From positions 1 to 13,727 of the forward strand of contig CAMDBK010000049.1 in NCBI GenBank assembly GCA_945889235.1: a DNA stretch of 13,727 bases, written 5' to 3'. Each line of letters begins with the position of its first letter. The first letter of the stretch is position 1. Below are positions 1-7,542 of this stretch, piece after piece. The notes beneath the pieces were generated by a model. That model saw only the letters and a program-made list of their open reading frames with translations. It made no database searches and was not told where the DNA came from. This stretch comes from Chitinophaga pinensis. Lineage in GTDB: Bacteria; Bacteroidota; Bacteroidia; SXHM01. Made by a program: the position numbers and the translations under genes.

Positions 1-1
1 C

Positions 2-202
2 CTACGCGAAAACTATGATATTTTCTGTTCAATGGTAGTGTACCCCGTAGTGCCAAAAGGAATTATTTTGCTTCGGTTAATACCAACAGCAGTGCATACG
101 CTGGAAGATGTGAAATATACAATTGATACATTTACCAAAGTACGTGTGGCGCTTAAAGCAGGAAAATACCAGGGCGATAAAGTGACCCAAGTTTTAGCCT
201 AA
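2..202 (+). CDS. C-terminal end of alpha-oxoamine synthase / class I/II aminotransferase-fold enzyme (5' truncated)
   Basis: Reading frame 2 is open from the window edge to a TAA stop at 200-202 and gives 66 residues, beginning LRENYDIFCSMVVYPVVPKG and continuing with a stretch containing LRLIPTAVHTLEDV. The run 'YPVVPKGxxxLRLIPTAVHTLED' is typical of the small C-terminal domain of PLP-dependent alpha-oxoamine synthases (2-amino-3-ketobutyrate CoA ligase, 8-amino-7-oxononanoate synthase and serine palmitoyltransferase-like proteins). These condense an amino acid with an acyl-CoA and release CO2, or in the reverse direction cleave 2-amino-3-ketobutyrate. The PLP lysine and the large domain lie outside the window, so the exact member cannot be told. 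The stop is followed at once by a repeat-bearing gap, so this gene probably ends its transcription unit here. Family recognition is from memory of the motif, not a search. Confidence 0.72.
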   Translation, partial: LRENYDIFCSMVVYPVVPKGIILLRLIPTAVHTLEDVKYTIDTFTKVRVALKAGKYQGDKVTQVLA

Positions 203-205
203 GTT

Positions 206-328
206 ATTGCGGATTGTGGATTTTAAATTGCGAATTAATCTACCAACTAAGCGAAGCGTTTTCTTTGATACCTTTAAAAAAAAATTAATCAATCAAAAAT
301 CCGAAATTTAAAATCCGAAATTCGCAAT
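206..328. repeat. Imperfect 31-bp inverted repeat filling the 203-341 gap
   Basis: The left arm is 206-236 (starts ATTGCGGATTGTGGATTTTA). The right arm is 298-328 (ends AAATCCGAAATTCGCAAT). The arms are reverse complements at 26 of 31 positions and are separated by 61 bases. The core GGATTTTAAATT and the outer ATTGCG are exact in both arms. A short direct repeat ATTAATC lies just inside the arms (234-240 and 284-290). The element sits between the stop of the upstream enzyme and the start of the stress protein 13 bases further on. It resembles the interspersed AT-rich inverted repeats common in Bacteroidota intergenic regions. It could fold in RNA and attenuate or terminate the upstream transcript. 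No T-run follows the right arm, so a classical intrinsic terminator is not supported. Confidence 0.6.
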
Positions 329-341
329 GGCTGTTTTCTGA

Positions 342-1109
342 ATGAAGATACTTCTACCTATTGATTTTTCTGCAAATTCAAGAGTGGCAGTTTATTATGC
401 CATGAAATTATTTCCTCAGGAGGAAAATACATTTATCCTTTTCCATTGCTCAAAACCTGAAACTGAAGAAGCCGAAAAAAAACAGTTTGATGAATTTATT
501 GCCACTCTATCAACCGGACAGGTGTTTGAAACCCTTACCTCAACAGGTATTACAGCCCAAGAGATAAAACGTTATGCAATAGAAACCCGCTCCGATATTG
601 TTGTGCTGGGTATTCATGGCAAATTAAATAATCCTGAAAATGTGTTTGGCAAAACTATTTCAGCATTAATGGGAAATATTGAAACACCTCTTATTGTTGT
701 TCCCGAAGCGCACCGTAGCAGCGTACCTAAAAAAATTATTTACGCATCTGACCTTACCAATATTAACGAAGAACTGAAAGGCATTATCCGTTTTGCAAAA
801 TTATTTGATGCAGAAATCCATATCCTGCACATTGTTCCCGAAGAACTGGAAAGCCAGACCTTTGAAGACGAACAGCGCGACCTGCAACTGATTACACGCA
901 ATCTTTATTCTAAAATTAAATTCACTCCTTTTACCGGCTCCGGAATTATTGAAGCAATTGATGAATTTGTAAAATGCGAAAACCCTGATTTACTTTCGTT
1001 TTACAAACACCCGGGCAATCTCCTGCAAATGCTGTGGGATATGAGCCTTGCGGAGAAAGTAAGCATGCATAATCATTTACCGGTGCTGCTCTTCAGGAAG
1101 GAAGAATAA
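342..1109 (+). CDS. Tandem universal stress protein (UspA family)
   Basis: The 255-residue protein holds two UspA-like domains, about 1-122 and 129-253. The first opens with MKILLPIDFS, the usual first strand and Asp of the fold. It ends with VVLGIHGKLNNPENVFGKT, which fits the ATP-binding spacing G-x2-G-x9-G at G90, G93 and G103, though K104 stands where Ser or Thr is usual. The second domain starts KKIIYASDLT and lacks this glycine motif, so it is probably a non-binding half, as often seen in tandem Usp proteins. Usp proteins are cytoplasmic and are linked to stress survival and energy limitation; the specific role cannot be read from sequence. The start is the ATG at 342, which gives the canonical N-terminus. 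The TAA stop overlaps the next gene's ATG (TAATG at 1107-1111), implying co-expression with the helicase. No clear promoter was seen; TACCTTTA at 269-276 is only a near match to the Bacteroidota -7 element. Confidence 0.9.
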   Translation: MKILLPIDFSANSRVAVYYAMKLFPQEENTFILFHCSKPETEEAEKKQFDEFIATLSTGQVFETLTSTGITAQEIKRYAIETRSDIVVLGIHGKLNNPENVFGKTISALMGNIETPLIVVPEAHRSSVPKKIIYASDLTNINEELKGIIRFAKLFDAEIHILHIVPEELESQTFEDEQRDLQLITRNLYSKIKFTPFTGSGIIEAIDEFVKCENPDLLSFYKHPGNLLQMLWDMSLAEKVSMHNHLPVLLFRKEE

Positions 1110-2521
1110 TGGAAATAATATCTCTTTTAACAAAACATTTTCAGCACTCACCCACCCACGACCAAAGTGCACTGATTGAAAAGCTTGCTGCGTTTTTTTT
1201 ACCCGAAAGCACAAACAAAATATTTGTCATCAAAGGCTACGCAGGTACAGGTAAAACAAGCATGGTAAGCGCCATTGCAAAAACACTTTCGCGCTTAGAT
1301 AAAACTACTGTATTGCTTGCCCCAACAGGCAGAGCGGCAAAAGTTCTTTCGATTTATACCGGACGAAAAGCCTTTACCGTTCACAAAATAATTTACCGTA
1401 TGAAAGTAGCCCCGCATGGTGGTGCTTATTTTCAGTTAAAAGAAAACACGTTGAGCAATGCCGTATTTATTGTGGACGAAGCATCCATGATTTCGGGCAG
1501 CGAAAGCAATAGTAATTTTGCACAATCGGGTAATCTATTGGACGACCTGATGCAGTTTGTAGAGAACGGAGTAAACTGTAAAATCATTTTTATCGGTGAT
1601 GTGGCACAGTTACCTCCCGTGGGTTTATTGGTTAGTCCGGCATTGGATATAAAATACTTAGAAAGCCATTTCTTCGGACAAAATATAGACACCATCACTC
1701 TGCGTGAAGTAGTGCGCCAGCAAAAGGATTCGGGAATACTTGCTAATGCCACTACCCTGCGCAGTAATCTTGAAAACAAAATCAAACAAATCAGTATTCA
1801 GATTTATCCCGATGTAAAAAAAATCATAGGAAACGAACTGGAAGATGCCCTGAATGAAGCTTATCATGAATACGGAAGAGATGGCTGCATTTTCATTACA
1901 CGCTCCAACAAACGAGCATACCAATATAATCAGGAAGTGCGAAACCGTCTGCTTGGACGCGAAGAAGAAATATCACCCGGAGATTACCTGATGGTGGTAA
2001 AAAATAATTATCACTGGCTGACGCCCGAATCAGAAGCCGACTTTATTGCCAATGGCGACATGATTGAACTGCTTAAAATAAAAAACATACACGAGATGTA
2101 TGGCTTTCGCTTTGGTGATGCTACCTTCCGAATGATGGATTATCCCGACCAGCCTGCCATTGAAGGGAGAGTTATTCTGGATACCGTTGCAGCCGAAACA
2201 CCTTCATTAACTTTTGAGCAAAGCAATGAATTGTATCGTGCAGTTGCTCAGGAATACAAGGACATTCCATTAAAGATTGAACGCAATAAAAAAATAAAAG
2301 AAGACCCATATTACAATGCGTTGCAAATAAAATTCGGGTATGCTGTTACCTGTCATAAAGCCCAAGGCGGGCAATGGCCCGCAGTGTTTGTTGACCAAGG
2401 TTATCTAACAGATGAAATGGTAAATACCGAATACCTGCGTTGGCTTTACACAGCATTTACACGCGCATCACAAAAATTGTATCTGGTAAATTTCTCAGAC
2501 AAATTCTTTGTCAGCACATGA
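1109..2521 (+). CDS. Superfamily 1 DNA helicase/ATPase, RecD2/Pif1-like with UvrD_C_2 domain
   Basis: The 470-residue protein carries the SF1B motif set in order. Motif I (Walker A) is GYAGTGKTS at 43-51, motif Ia is APTGRAA at 71-77, and motif II (Walker B) is IVDEASM at 121-127. Motif III is GDVAQLPPVG at 163-172, motif IV is LREVVRQ around 198-204, motif V is YAVTCHKAQGGQW at 411-423, and motif VI is LYTAFTRAS at 446-454. The HKAQG and TAFTRA motifs are typical of the RecD-like UvrD_C_2 domain. Such enzymes are ATP-driven DNA translocases or helicases, usually 5'-3'. At 470 residues it is much shorter than RecD2 (about 700 or more) and has no long N-terminal domain, which matches the stand-alone RecD-like ATPases annotated in Bacteroidota. 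It starts inside the stop codon of the Usp gene (TAATG). The exact DNA substrate cannot be inferred. Confidence 0.9.
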   Translation: MEIISLLTKHFQHSPTHDQSALIEKLAAFFLPESTNKIFVIKGYAGTGKTSMVSAIAKTLSRLDKTTVLLAPTGRAAKVLSIYTGRKAFTVHKIIYRMKVAPHGGAYFQLKENTLSNAVFIVDEASMISGSESNSNFAQSGNLLDDLMQFVENGVNCKIIFIGDVAQLPPVGLLVSPALDIKYLESHFFGQNIDTITLREVVRQQKDSGILANATTLRSNLENKIKQISIQIYPDVKKIIGNELEDALNEAYHEYGRDGCIFITRSNKRAYQYNQEVRNRLLGREEEISPGDYLMVVKNNYHWLTPESEADFIANGDMIELLKIKNIHEMYGFRFGDATFRMMDYPDQPAIEGRVILDTVAAETPSLTFEQSNELYRAVAQEYKDIPLKIERNKKIKEDPYYNALQIKFGYAVTCHKAQGGQWPAVFVDQGYLTDEMVNTEYLRWLYTAFTRASQKLYLVNFSDKFFVST

Positions 2522-2523
2522 AT

Positions 2524-2549
2524 ACGCGAACACCTGAACACGCGAACAC
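2524..2549. repeat. Short direct repeat ACGCGAACAC in the convergent gap
   Basis: ACGCGAACAC occurs at 2524-2533 and again at 2540-2549, separated by CTGAAC. It fills most of the 33-base gap between the convergent helicase (+) and acyl-CoA dehydrogenase (-) genes. It looks like a fragment of the GAACACxxGAACAC type of low-complexity intergenic repeat. No function is visible and no hairpin terminator is evident in the gap. Confidence 0.45.
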
Positions 2550-2554
2550 AATTT

Positions 2555-3736
2555 TTAAGCCCTCTGCTTAATCATCTGCTTTTTATGTTTCACTTCATCA
2601 ATCTCAATCTTACTGATGATTTCATACATAATTTCGGTGGTTCCTGCACCAACAGTAACTAAGCGAATATCGCGCAGGGCACGGGCAAGACCGAAGTCTT
2701 CCATGTATCCCCAACCACCGTGAATTTGCAGTGCTTCGTTGATAACTTCAAAAGCCTGTTCACTGGTATAAGCTTTTGCAATGGAAATAATTTTGTAGGC
2801 AGCCGGTCCGCTTTCAATATATTCGGCAACTGCACGGTAGGTAACCGAGCGGCATGTTTCAACGGCAATCGACATCTTGGCAAGTTTGTGGCGCAGCACC
2901 TGAAATTTTCCGATGGGGCGACCAAATGCTTCACGCTCTTTCATATATTGCTTTGCTTTTTCCATCGCGCTGTCTGCTGCCTGTGTTGATGTAACTGAAG
3001 CAATCAAACGCTCTTCCTGAAAATTGCTCATGATGTAATAGAAGCCGAAATCTTTTTCGCCAAGCAATGCAGACTTAGGTACAATGCAGTTTTCAAAAAA
3101 TAATTCAGCGGTATCAGATGAGTGCATTCCTAATTTATTGTGAATTGAATTTGCAGAAAAGCCGGGAGTTTTAGTATCAAAAATCAACAGCGATAAACTG
3201 TGTCCTTCACCTGTGCGCACCGCCAGAAGAACAAAATCAGCCATAGTGCCATTGGTGATAAACGTTTTTGCACCGTTTACCACAAAGTGGTCGCCTTTAT
3301 CAACCGCAGTGGTTTTTATTCCGCCAACATCTGAACCAGCACCGGGCTCAGTAATTCCAAGCGCAGCAACTTTTTCTCCCTTTAATGCAGGAACCAAATA
3401 TTTTTGTTTTTGTTCTTCAGTTCCCAGCGCATTAATCGCAGGCAAAGGAAGATACGTATGGGCATACAACGACATGGAAAGTCCGCCAATACCGGCTTTC
3501 GACAACTCCTCGCCTATCACCACAGCCGACCACATGTCCATTCCGCTGCCGCCATAAGCAACAGGAAAACTCACGCCAAAAAATCCCTGCTCGCCCATTT
3601 TGCGAAACACTTCGCGCTCGCAGATTTTATTTTTTTCCCAATGTTCAATATTTGGGGTTATTTCTTTTTCAACAAATGCAGCGAAACTTTCGCGGAGCAG
3701 GTTGTGTTCTTCGGTAAAAGGATTTGTAACTACCAT
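2555..3736 (-). CDS. Acyl-CoA dehydrogenase (isovaleryl/long-chain type active site)
   Basis: The 393-residue flavoenzyme has the usual family length. It would oxidise an acyl-CoA to the 2,3-enoyl-CoA and pass electrons to electron-transfer flavoprotein. Family signatures are ALGITEPGAGSD (125-136), TFITNGTMADF (158-168, FAD contact region), REAFGRPIGKFQ (268-279) and IHGGWGYMED (338-347). The site of the MCAD-type catalytic glutamate (Y-E-G-T) reads G363-A364-G365-T366, so that base is absent. A glutamate is present on helix G in QEERL (E241/E242), where isovaleryl-CoA and long-chain acyl-CoA dehydrogenases carry theirs. This fits an isovaleryl-CoA dehydrogenase in a leucine-type pathway but does not prove it. 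It is the last gene of the - strand run, 39 bases after the BKACE gene, with no promoter seen between them. The ATG at 3736 gives a normal N-terminus. Confidence 0.9.
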   Translation of the reverse strand: MVVTNPFTEEHNLLRESFAAFVEKEITPNIEHWEKNKICEREVFRKMGEQGFFGVSFPVAYGGSGMDMWSAVVIGEELSKAGIGGLSMSLYAHTYLPLPAINALGTEEQKQKYLVPALKGEKVAALGITEPGAGSDVGGIKTTAVDKGDHFVVNGAKTFITNGTMADFVLLAVRTGEGHSLSLLIFDTKTPGFSANSIHNKLGMHSSDTAELFFENCIVPKSALLGEKDFGFYYIMSNFQEERLIASVTSTQAADSAMEKAKQYMKEREAFGRPIGKFQVLRHKLAKMSIAVETCRSVTYRAVAEYIESGPAAYKIISIAKAYTSEQAFEVINEALQIHGGWGYMEDFGLARALRDIRLVTVGAGTTEIMYEIISKIEIDEVKHKKQMIKQRA

Positions 3737-3775
3737 GATTTATTTTTTTAAAAGGTTAAAGTATAAAGTTAGTTT

Positions 3776-4636
3776 TTATTTTCTCAACGGAATATTCAGC
3801 ATCGCGCGTGTTTCTTCAATGCTTGCTACTTCCCTGCCCAACATTCGGACTAATTTTGCGGCAGCATCAATTAATTCTCCGTTTGATTTTGCCATTTCGC
3901 CTTCGGGCAGGTAAAAATTATCTTCCAGTCCTGCGCGGATATGACCGTCAACTGTAATAGCAGCCGCAATCGCTTGCCACTGTTTGCGACCGATACCAAT
4001 TACCTGCCAGTGCGAACCTTCAGGAACGCAGGATGCCTGATGTAAAATATTTTTTGTAGTGATTGGAATACCACCCAACACGCCCATCACAAAACTGAAT
4101 ACATACGGTTTTTGCAAAAGCCCCATGTCAATTAAAGGTTCAGCATTATTGATATGACCGTTATCAAACACTTCCATCTCAGGAATTGTTCCTGCTTCTT
4201 TCATTTTCTCCAGATAAAATTGTATATCTGTAAAGGAGTTTTGAAAAACAAAATCATGATAAAACTTCTTTTGCTTTGATGAATAGATTCCGTAGTTCAT
4301 AGAACCCATATTCAGCGCAGCCATATCAGGTTTTAAAGCTATAATATGATGAATACGTTCTTCTCTTGAAAGTCCAACAGCACCTGTGCTATAGTTGATA
4401 ATTGCAGTCGGACAAAGTTTGCGCACCTCTTCTCCAATCTGTCTGTAGGTTTCAATATCATATGCAGGTGCGCCATCATTTTGTCGTGCGTGAATGTGCA
4501 AAACACTTGCTCCAGCATCCACTGCACGTTTGCCTTCTTCAGCAATTTCTTTTGGTGTGTAGGGAATATAAGGACACTGTTCACGCCTTGCCAATACCCC
4601 TGTTAATGATGCGGTGATTACTATTTTTTTTGCCAT
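3776..4636 (-). CDS. BKACE-family beta-keto acid cleavage enzyme (DUF849)
   Basis: The 286-residue TIM-barrel protein matches the beta-keto acid cleavage enzymes, whose founding member is 3-keto-5-aminohexanoate cleavage enzyme of lysine fermentation. The family reaction is beta-keto acid + acetyl-CoA to acetoacetate + a CoA ester, using a divalent metal, usually Zn. Visible hallmarks are the metal-binding pair LHIHAR (H47, H49), the third ligand region RAGLEDN (E238, then D239), NYSTGAVG (81-88), AALNMGSMNYG (106-116), VLGGIP (186-191) and IGRKQW (215-220). The length is typical. It lies between a crotonase and an acyl-CoA dehydrogenase gene on the same strand, where a leucine-degradation cluster would often have HMG-CoA lyase. 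The beta-keto acid side chain it accepts cannot be read from sequence. A 102-base repeat-bearing gap separates it from the upstream crotonase gene. Confidence 0.88.
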   Translation of the reverse strand: MAKKIVITASLTGVLARREQCPYIPYTPKEIAEEGKRAVDAGASVLHIHARQNDGAPAYDIETYRQIGEEVRKLCPTAIINYSTGAVGLSREERIHHIIALKPDMAALNMGSMNYGIYSSKQKKFYHDFVFQNSFTDIQFYLEKMKEAGTIPEMEVFDNGHINNAEPLIDMGLLQKPYVFSFVMGVLGGIPITTKNILHQASCVPEGSHWQVIGIGRKQWQAIAAAITVDGHIRAGLEDNFYLPEGEMAKSNGELIDAAAKLVRMLGREVASIEETRAMLNIPLRK

Positions 4637-4647
4637 ATTCTTTTTTT

Positions 4648-4736
4648 ACCACTTAGGACACAAGTTCACTAAGTTTATTTTAAGTATTTATTTATTCTTT
4701 TTGATTTTCTCAGTGCTCTAAGTGTCCTTAGTGGTG
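4648..4736. repeat. Long-range inverted repeat between the crotonase and BKACE genes
   Basis: The left arm 4648-4673 starts ACCACTTAGGACAC. The right arm ends TGTCCTTAGTGGT at 4735. The outer 14 bases pair at 13 positions, and with one gap the pairing continues through CACTAAG/CTCAGTG. The loop is AT-rich, about 35 bases. The right arm ends three bases from the crotonase stop and the left arm is 11 bases from the BKACE ATG, so the element spans almost the whole gap. In the - strand transcript it could form a long stem-loop that modulates expression of the two downstream genes. It resembles the 'ACCACTAAGGACACTAAG' interspersed repeats common in Bacteroidota. It is not a clear intrinsic terminator. 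Confidence 0.6.
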
Positions 4737-4738
4737 AA

Positions 4739-5560
4739 TCATTTTCCTTTCCAAACAGGTTTTCTTTTCTCTATAAATGCCATCATTCCTTCTGCTGCAT
4801 CTTCAGTCTGTATTGCCTTTCCCAGCATATCTTTTAAATATTTATGTGCATCGGAAGCAGGAATATTTTTCAGATTATCAAAAGCCTGCAAACCCAAACG
4901 AATTGCTGAAGGTGAGAATTGAAAAATCTCGTCCACCAAGTTCTGAACTTCTGAATCAAGATTTGCAGTTTCTACTACTTTACTTACTAATCCAAGTTTT
5001 TCCGCTTCTTGTGCGTTCACCGTTTTTGCACGAATGCAAAAATCCAACACAGCGCGTGGCGACATTATCTGCAACATGCTTTGCATCACCTGAAAAGGAA
5101 ATAATCCACGCTTTACTTCTGGCAAGCTGAATGTCGCGTTAGATGTTGCAATTACGTGTGTGCAACCGCAAATCAACAGAAACCCACCGGCAAAAACAGG
5201 TGCGTGAACTTTGGCGATACACGGTTTGTGTAAACTGTTGAACACATCACCCATTATAACTTCTCCACTTGGTTCAGGAACAGTAGAAACCGTTTCTTCA
5301 ATCTGACCTGAAAATGCTTTTAAATCAGCACCTGCAGAAAACACATCGCCTTTTGCTGCTACAACTACCGCCCATATTTCGTGATTGTAATGCGCATAAT
5401 TCAGTGCAAAAGCAATCTCTTTAAACAATACAGGGTTTAGCGCATTCTTCTTTTCAGGACGGTTTAAAGTAAGCGTAAGTAAGTGATTATTTTCTTCCAC
5501 CAGCAAATGCGCGAACGTATATTCTTTCAATTTCAGAGCCTGCTCTGCCGTATAAATCAT
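4739..5560 (-). CDS. Crotonase-fold enoyl-CoA hydratase/isomerase family protein, one catalytic Glu missing
   Basis: The 273-residue protein has the crotonase N-terminal signature LTLNRPEKKNALN (about 30-42) and the first oxyanion-hole loop FSAGADLKAF (74-83). The second is AGGFLLICGC (124-133), and FSLPEVKRGLFP (144-155) follows. In two-glutamate hydratases the second loop reads GGGCEL or GGGLEL and supplies the Glu144 equivalent; here that residue is Leu128. The Glu164 equivalent is kept as E148, exactly 20 residues on as in rat crotonase. A one-glutamate site occurs in some family members such as delta3,delta2-enoyl-CoA isomerases. The neighbours suggest a 3-methylglutaconyl-CoA hydratase or isomerase role, but the missing residue argues against assuming simple hydration. 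The start overlaps the stop of the carboxylase subunit gene (ATGA at 5557-5560), implying translational coupling. Confidence 0.87.
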   Translation of the reverse strand: MIYTAEQALKLKEYTFAHLLVEENNHLLTLTLNRPEKKNALNPVLFKEIAFALNYAHYNHEIWAVVVAAKGDVFSAGADLKAFSGQIEETVSTVPEPSGEVIMGDVFNSLHKPCIAKVHAPVFAGGFLLICGCTHVIATSNATFSLPEVKRGLFPFQVMQSMLQIMSPRAVLDFCIRAKTVNAQEAEKLGLVSKVVETANLDSEVQNLVDEIFQFSPSAIRLGLQAFDNLKNIPASDAHKYLKDMLGKAIQTEDAAEGMMAFIEKRKPVWKGK

Positions 5561-7542
5561 TCCTTCATTTTTAATAAAACTGTTCCGGCTTCCACAAAGT
5601 TTTTATCACTTACAAAAACTTCTTCCACTTCTCCGTCAGCATGAGCTTCAATGGTGGTTTCCATTTTCATGGAACTCATTACCAGCAGACCTTTTCCACT
5701 CTGAACTTTGTCTCCTGCTTTTACAAGAACTTTAATAATTTCTCCCGGCATGGGTGCCAGATATCCGCTTTTTGAATCAGATGCTCCCGGCTCAGGAAAG
5801 CGCGGAATTTCTTTAAACTTAAATGTGCCTTCTGTCGGATGCTGAACAAAAATTTCTTCCTTATTTCTTGCAATAAAAAAATGTTTGCGGTGACCATCAA
5901 TACTACACGCAAGAAGGTTCTTATGATTTTCTCCTGTTTCAACCGAGAATTTACTCTCACCTATTTTGAAATTAAATTTACCTTTCTGTAAATAGGTGTA
6001 TTCAACTTTCAGTTCTCTTCCATTATAGTCTAACTGAAAGAATTGCGGCTGATAAAAAATGTTTCTCCAACCAAGCAATCCCGGTGGATAACTGTGTCCT
6101 ATATTGCGATCTAAAAAATCATGGATAGTAGCCACAATAGCCATTTCCATCAATACATCTTCAGAAACTTCTCTTTTATAGGAACTATATTCGCGTTCTA
6201 TTAATTTAGTATCAAAACTGCCGTCAATAAAAGCCGGGTTATTAATTAACTCAATCAGGAAATCTTTGTTGGTGGTAATACCAAGAATGCTCATTTTCTT
6301 AAGCGCATGAACCATTTGTGTAATTGCGCTTTCACGTTTTTCAGAAAACGAAACAACTTTTGCAATCATCGAATCGTAAAATATATTCACTTCAGAACCG
6401 CTCATCACACCGCTGTCATAGCGCATGTTTGGCAAATGCGGCTCCTGGTAATATAACAGTTCACCTGTTGCAGGAAAGAAATTATTCTCAGGGTCTTCTG
6501 CACAAATCCTGCATTCAATAGCGTGACCAACCTGTTGCACATTTTCGTTGGTAAACTGTAAAGGCATTCCTTGCGCCACTTCAATCTGAAGACGCACCAA
6601 GTCGAGCCATGTCACAGCTTCAGTAACAGGATGCTCTACCTGCAAACGCGCATTTACTTCCAGAAAATAAAACGCTGCTTCCTGATTTTCAGTAGCGGGT
6701 ATAAATAGAAACTCAACCGTTCCTGCACTGGTGTATTTAACGGCACGCGCTAACTCTACGGAAGCATTTCCCATTTGCTCTCGCAATTCAGGAGTAAGCG
6801 AAGGCGAAGGACTTTCTTCAATCACTTTCTGGTAGCGCCTTTGCATTGAACATTCACGATCGAAAAAATGCGTGTAATTTCCATGTGTATCTCCAAAAAT
6901 CTGGAATTCTATGTGCTTGGCAGACGGGAAATATTTCTCCATTAACAATGCGTCATCACCAAAGCTTTTTGCGGCTTCACGCTTTGCTGCTTCAAATGCT
7001 TCTTTCAGTTCTGATGCTTTGTTCACTATCCGCATTCCTTTTCCACCACCACCGGCACTCGCTTTCAATAAAACAGGAAAACCGATTTCACCCGCTTCAT
7101 ACTTAAATCGTTCAAAATTCTGGTCTTCACCGCTATAACCCGGAACTACCGGCACACCTGCTTTTGCAGCTATTTCCTTCGCTCCAATTTTTGAGCCCAA
7201 CTTTTCCATTGCCTTGTGCGATGGACCAATAAAAATAATTCCTTCGTCTTTGCAACGTTTCACAAATGCTGGGTTTTCAGACAAAAATCCGTAACCAGGG
7301 TGAATAGCATCTGCACCTGAGCGTTTTGCTGCATCAATAATTTTATCCTGCACCAAATAACTTTCAGAAGCATGATTTCCGCCAATGCAAATTGCTTCGT
7401 CCGTTGATTTTAAAAACAAAGCATTTTTATCAGCATCGGAATAAACTGCAACGCTGATAATGCCCATGTCTTGTGCCGTGCGGGCAATACGAATGGCTAT
7501 CTCTCCACGGTTGGCAATTAATATTTTTTTGATTTTTGTCAT
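5557..7542 (-). CDS. Acyl-CoA carboxylase alpha subunit: biotin carboxylase plus biotin carrier (methylcrotonyl-CoA carboxylase-like)
   Basis: The 661-residue protein has the full domain order of MCC/PCC-type alpha subunits. The biotin carboxylase N-domain begins KKILIANRGEIAIRIA at 5-20. The ATP-grasp domain has GGGGKGM at 164-170, ECSMQRRYQKV at 230-240 and EVNARLQVEHPVTE at 295-308. The C-domain (AIECRICAEDP) and a linker follow, then a biotinyl domain at about 595-661 with SSMKMET. K626 is the expected biotinylated lysine; the residue before MKM is Ser, not the commoner Ala. It uses ATP and bicarbonate to carboxylate biotin, which is then used by the carboxyltransferase encoded at 8198-9790. 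The ATG overlaps the stop of the ORF6N gene (ATGA at 7539-7542) and its own stop overlaps the crotonase start (ATGA). The three genes are therefore very likely co-translated. Confidence 0.94.
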   Translation of the reverse strand: MTKIKKILIANRGEIAIRIARTAQDMGIISVAVYSDADKNALFLKSTDEAICIGGNHASESYLVQDKIIDAAKRSGADAIHPGYGFLSENPAFVKRCKDEGIIFIGPSHKAMEKLGSKIGAKEIAAKAGVPVVPGYSGEDQNFERFKYEAGEIGFPVLLKASAGGGGKGMRIVNKASELKEAFEAAKREAAKSFGDDALLMEKYFPSAKHIEFQIFGDTHGNYTHFFDRECSMQRRYQKVIEESPSPSLTPELREQMGNASVELARAVKYTSAGTVEFLFIPATENQEAAFYFLEVNARLQVEHPVTEAVTWLDLVRLQIEVAQGMPLQFTNENVQQVGHAIECRICAEDPENNFFPATGELLYYQEPHLPNMRYDSGVMSGSEVNIFYDSMIAKVVSFSEKRESAITQMVHALKKMSILGITTNKDFLIELINNPAFIDGSFDTKLIEREYSSYKREVSEDVLMEMAIVATIHDFLDRNIGHSYPPGLLGWRNIFYQPQFFQLDYNGRELKVEYTYLQKGKFNFKIGESKFSVETGENHKNLLACSIDGHRKHFFIARNKEEIFVQHPTEGTFKFKEIPRFPEPGASDSKSGYLAPMPGEIIKVLVKAGDKVQSGKGLLVMSSMKMETTIEAHADGEVEEVFVSDKNFVEAGTVLLKMKE

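Noticed and set aside
269..276. TACCTTTA as a -7 promoter element for the stress protein gene.
   Set aside because: It misses the final G of TAnnTTTG and has no -33 TTG at proper spacing.
1432..1924. Two open frames on the - strand inside the helicase gene.
   Set aside because: They lie wholly within a gene with intact helicase motifs and show no domain of their own.
2556..2572. Possible hairpin TTAAGC-GCTTAA at the end of the acyl-CoA dehydrogenase gene as a terminator.
   Set aside because: The stem is only six base pairs, AT-rich and largely inside the coding sequence, with no convincing T-run on the - strand side.
6846..7138. Open + strand frames opposite the biotin carboxylase gene.
   Set aside because: They mirror the conserved ATP-grasp coding sequence and have no recognisable features.
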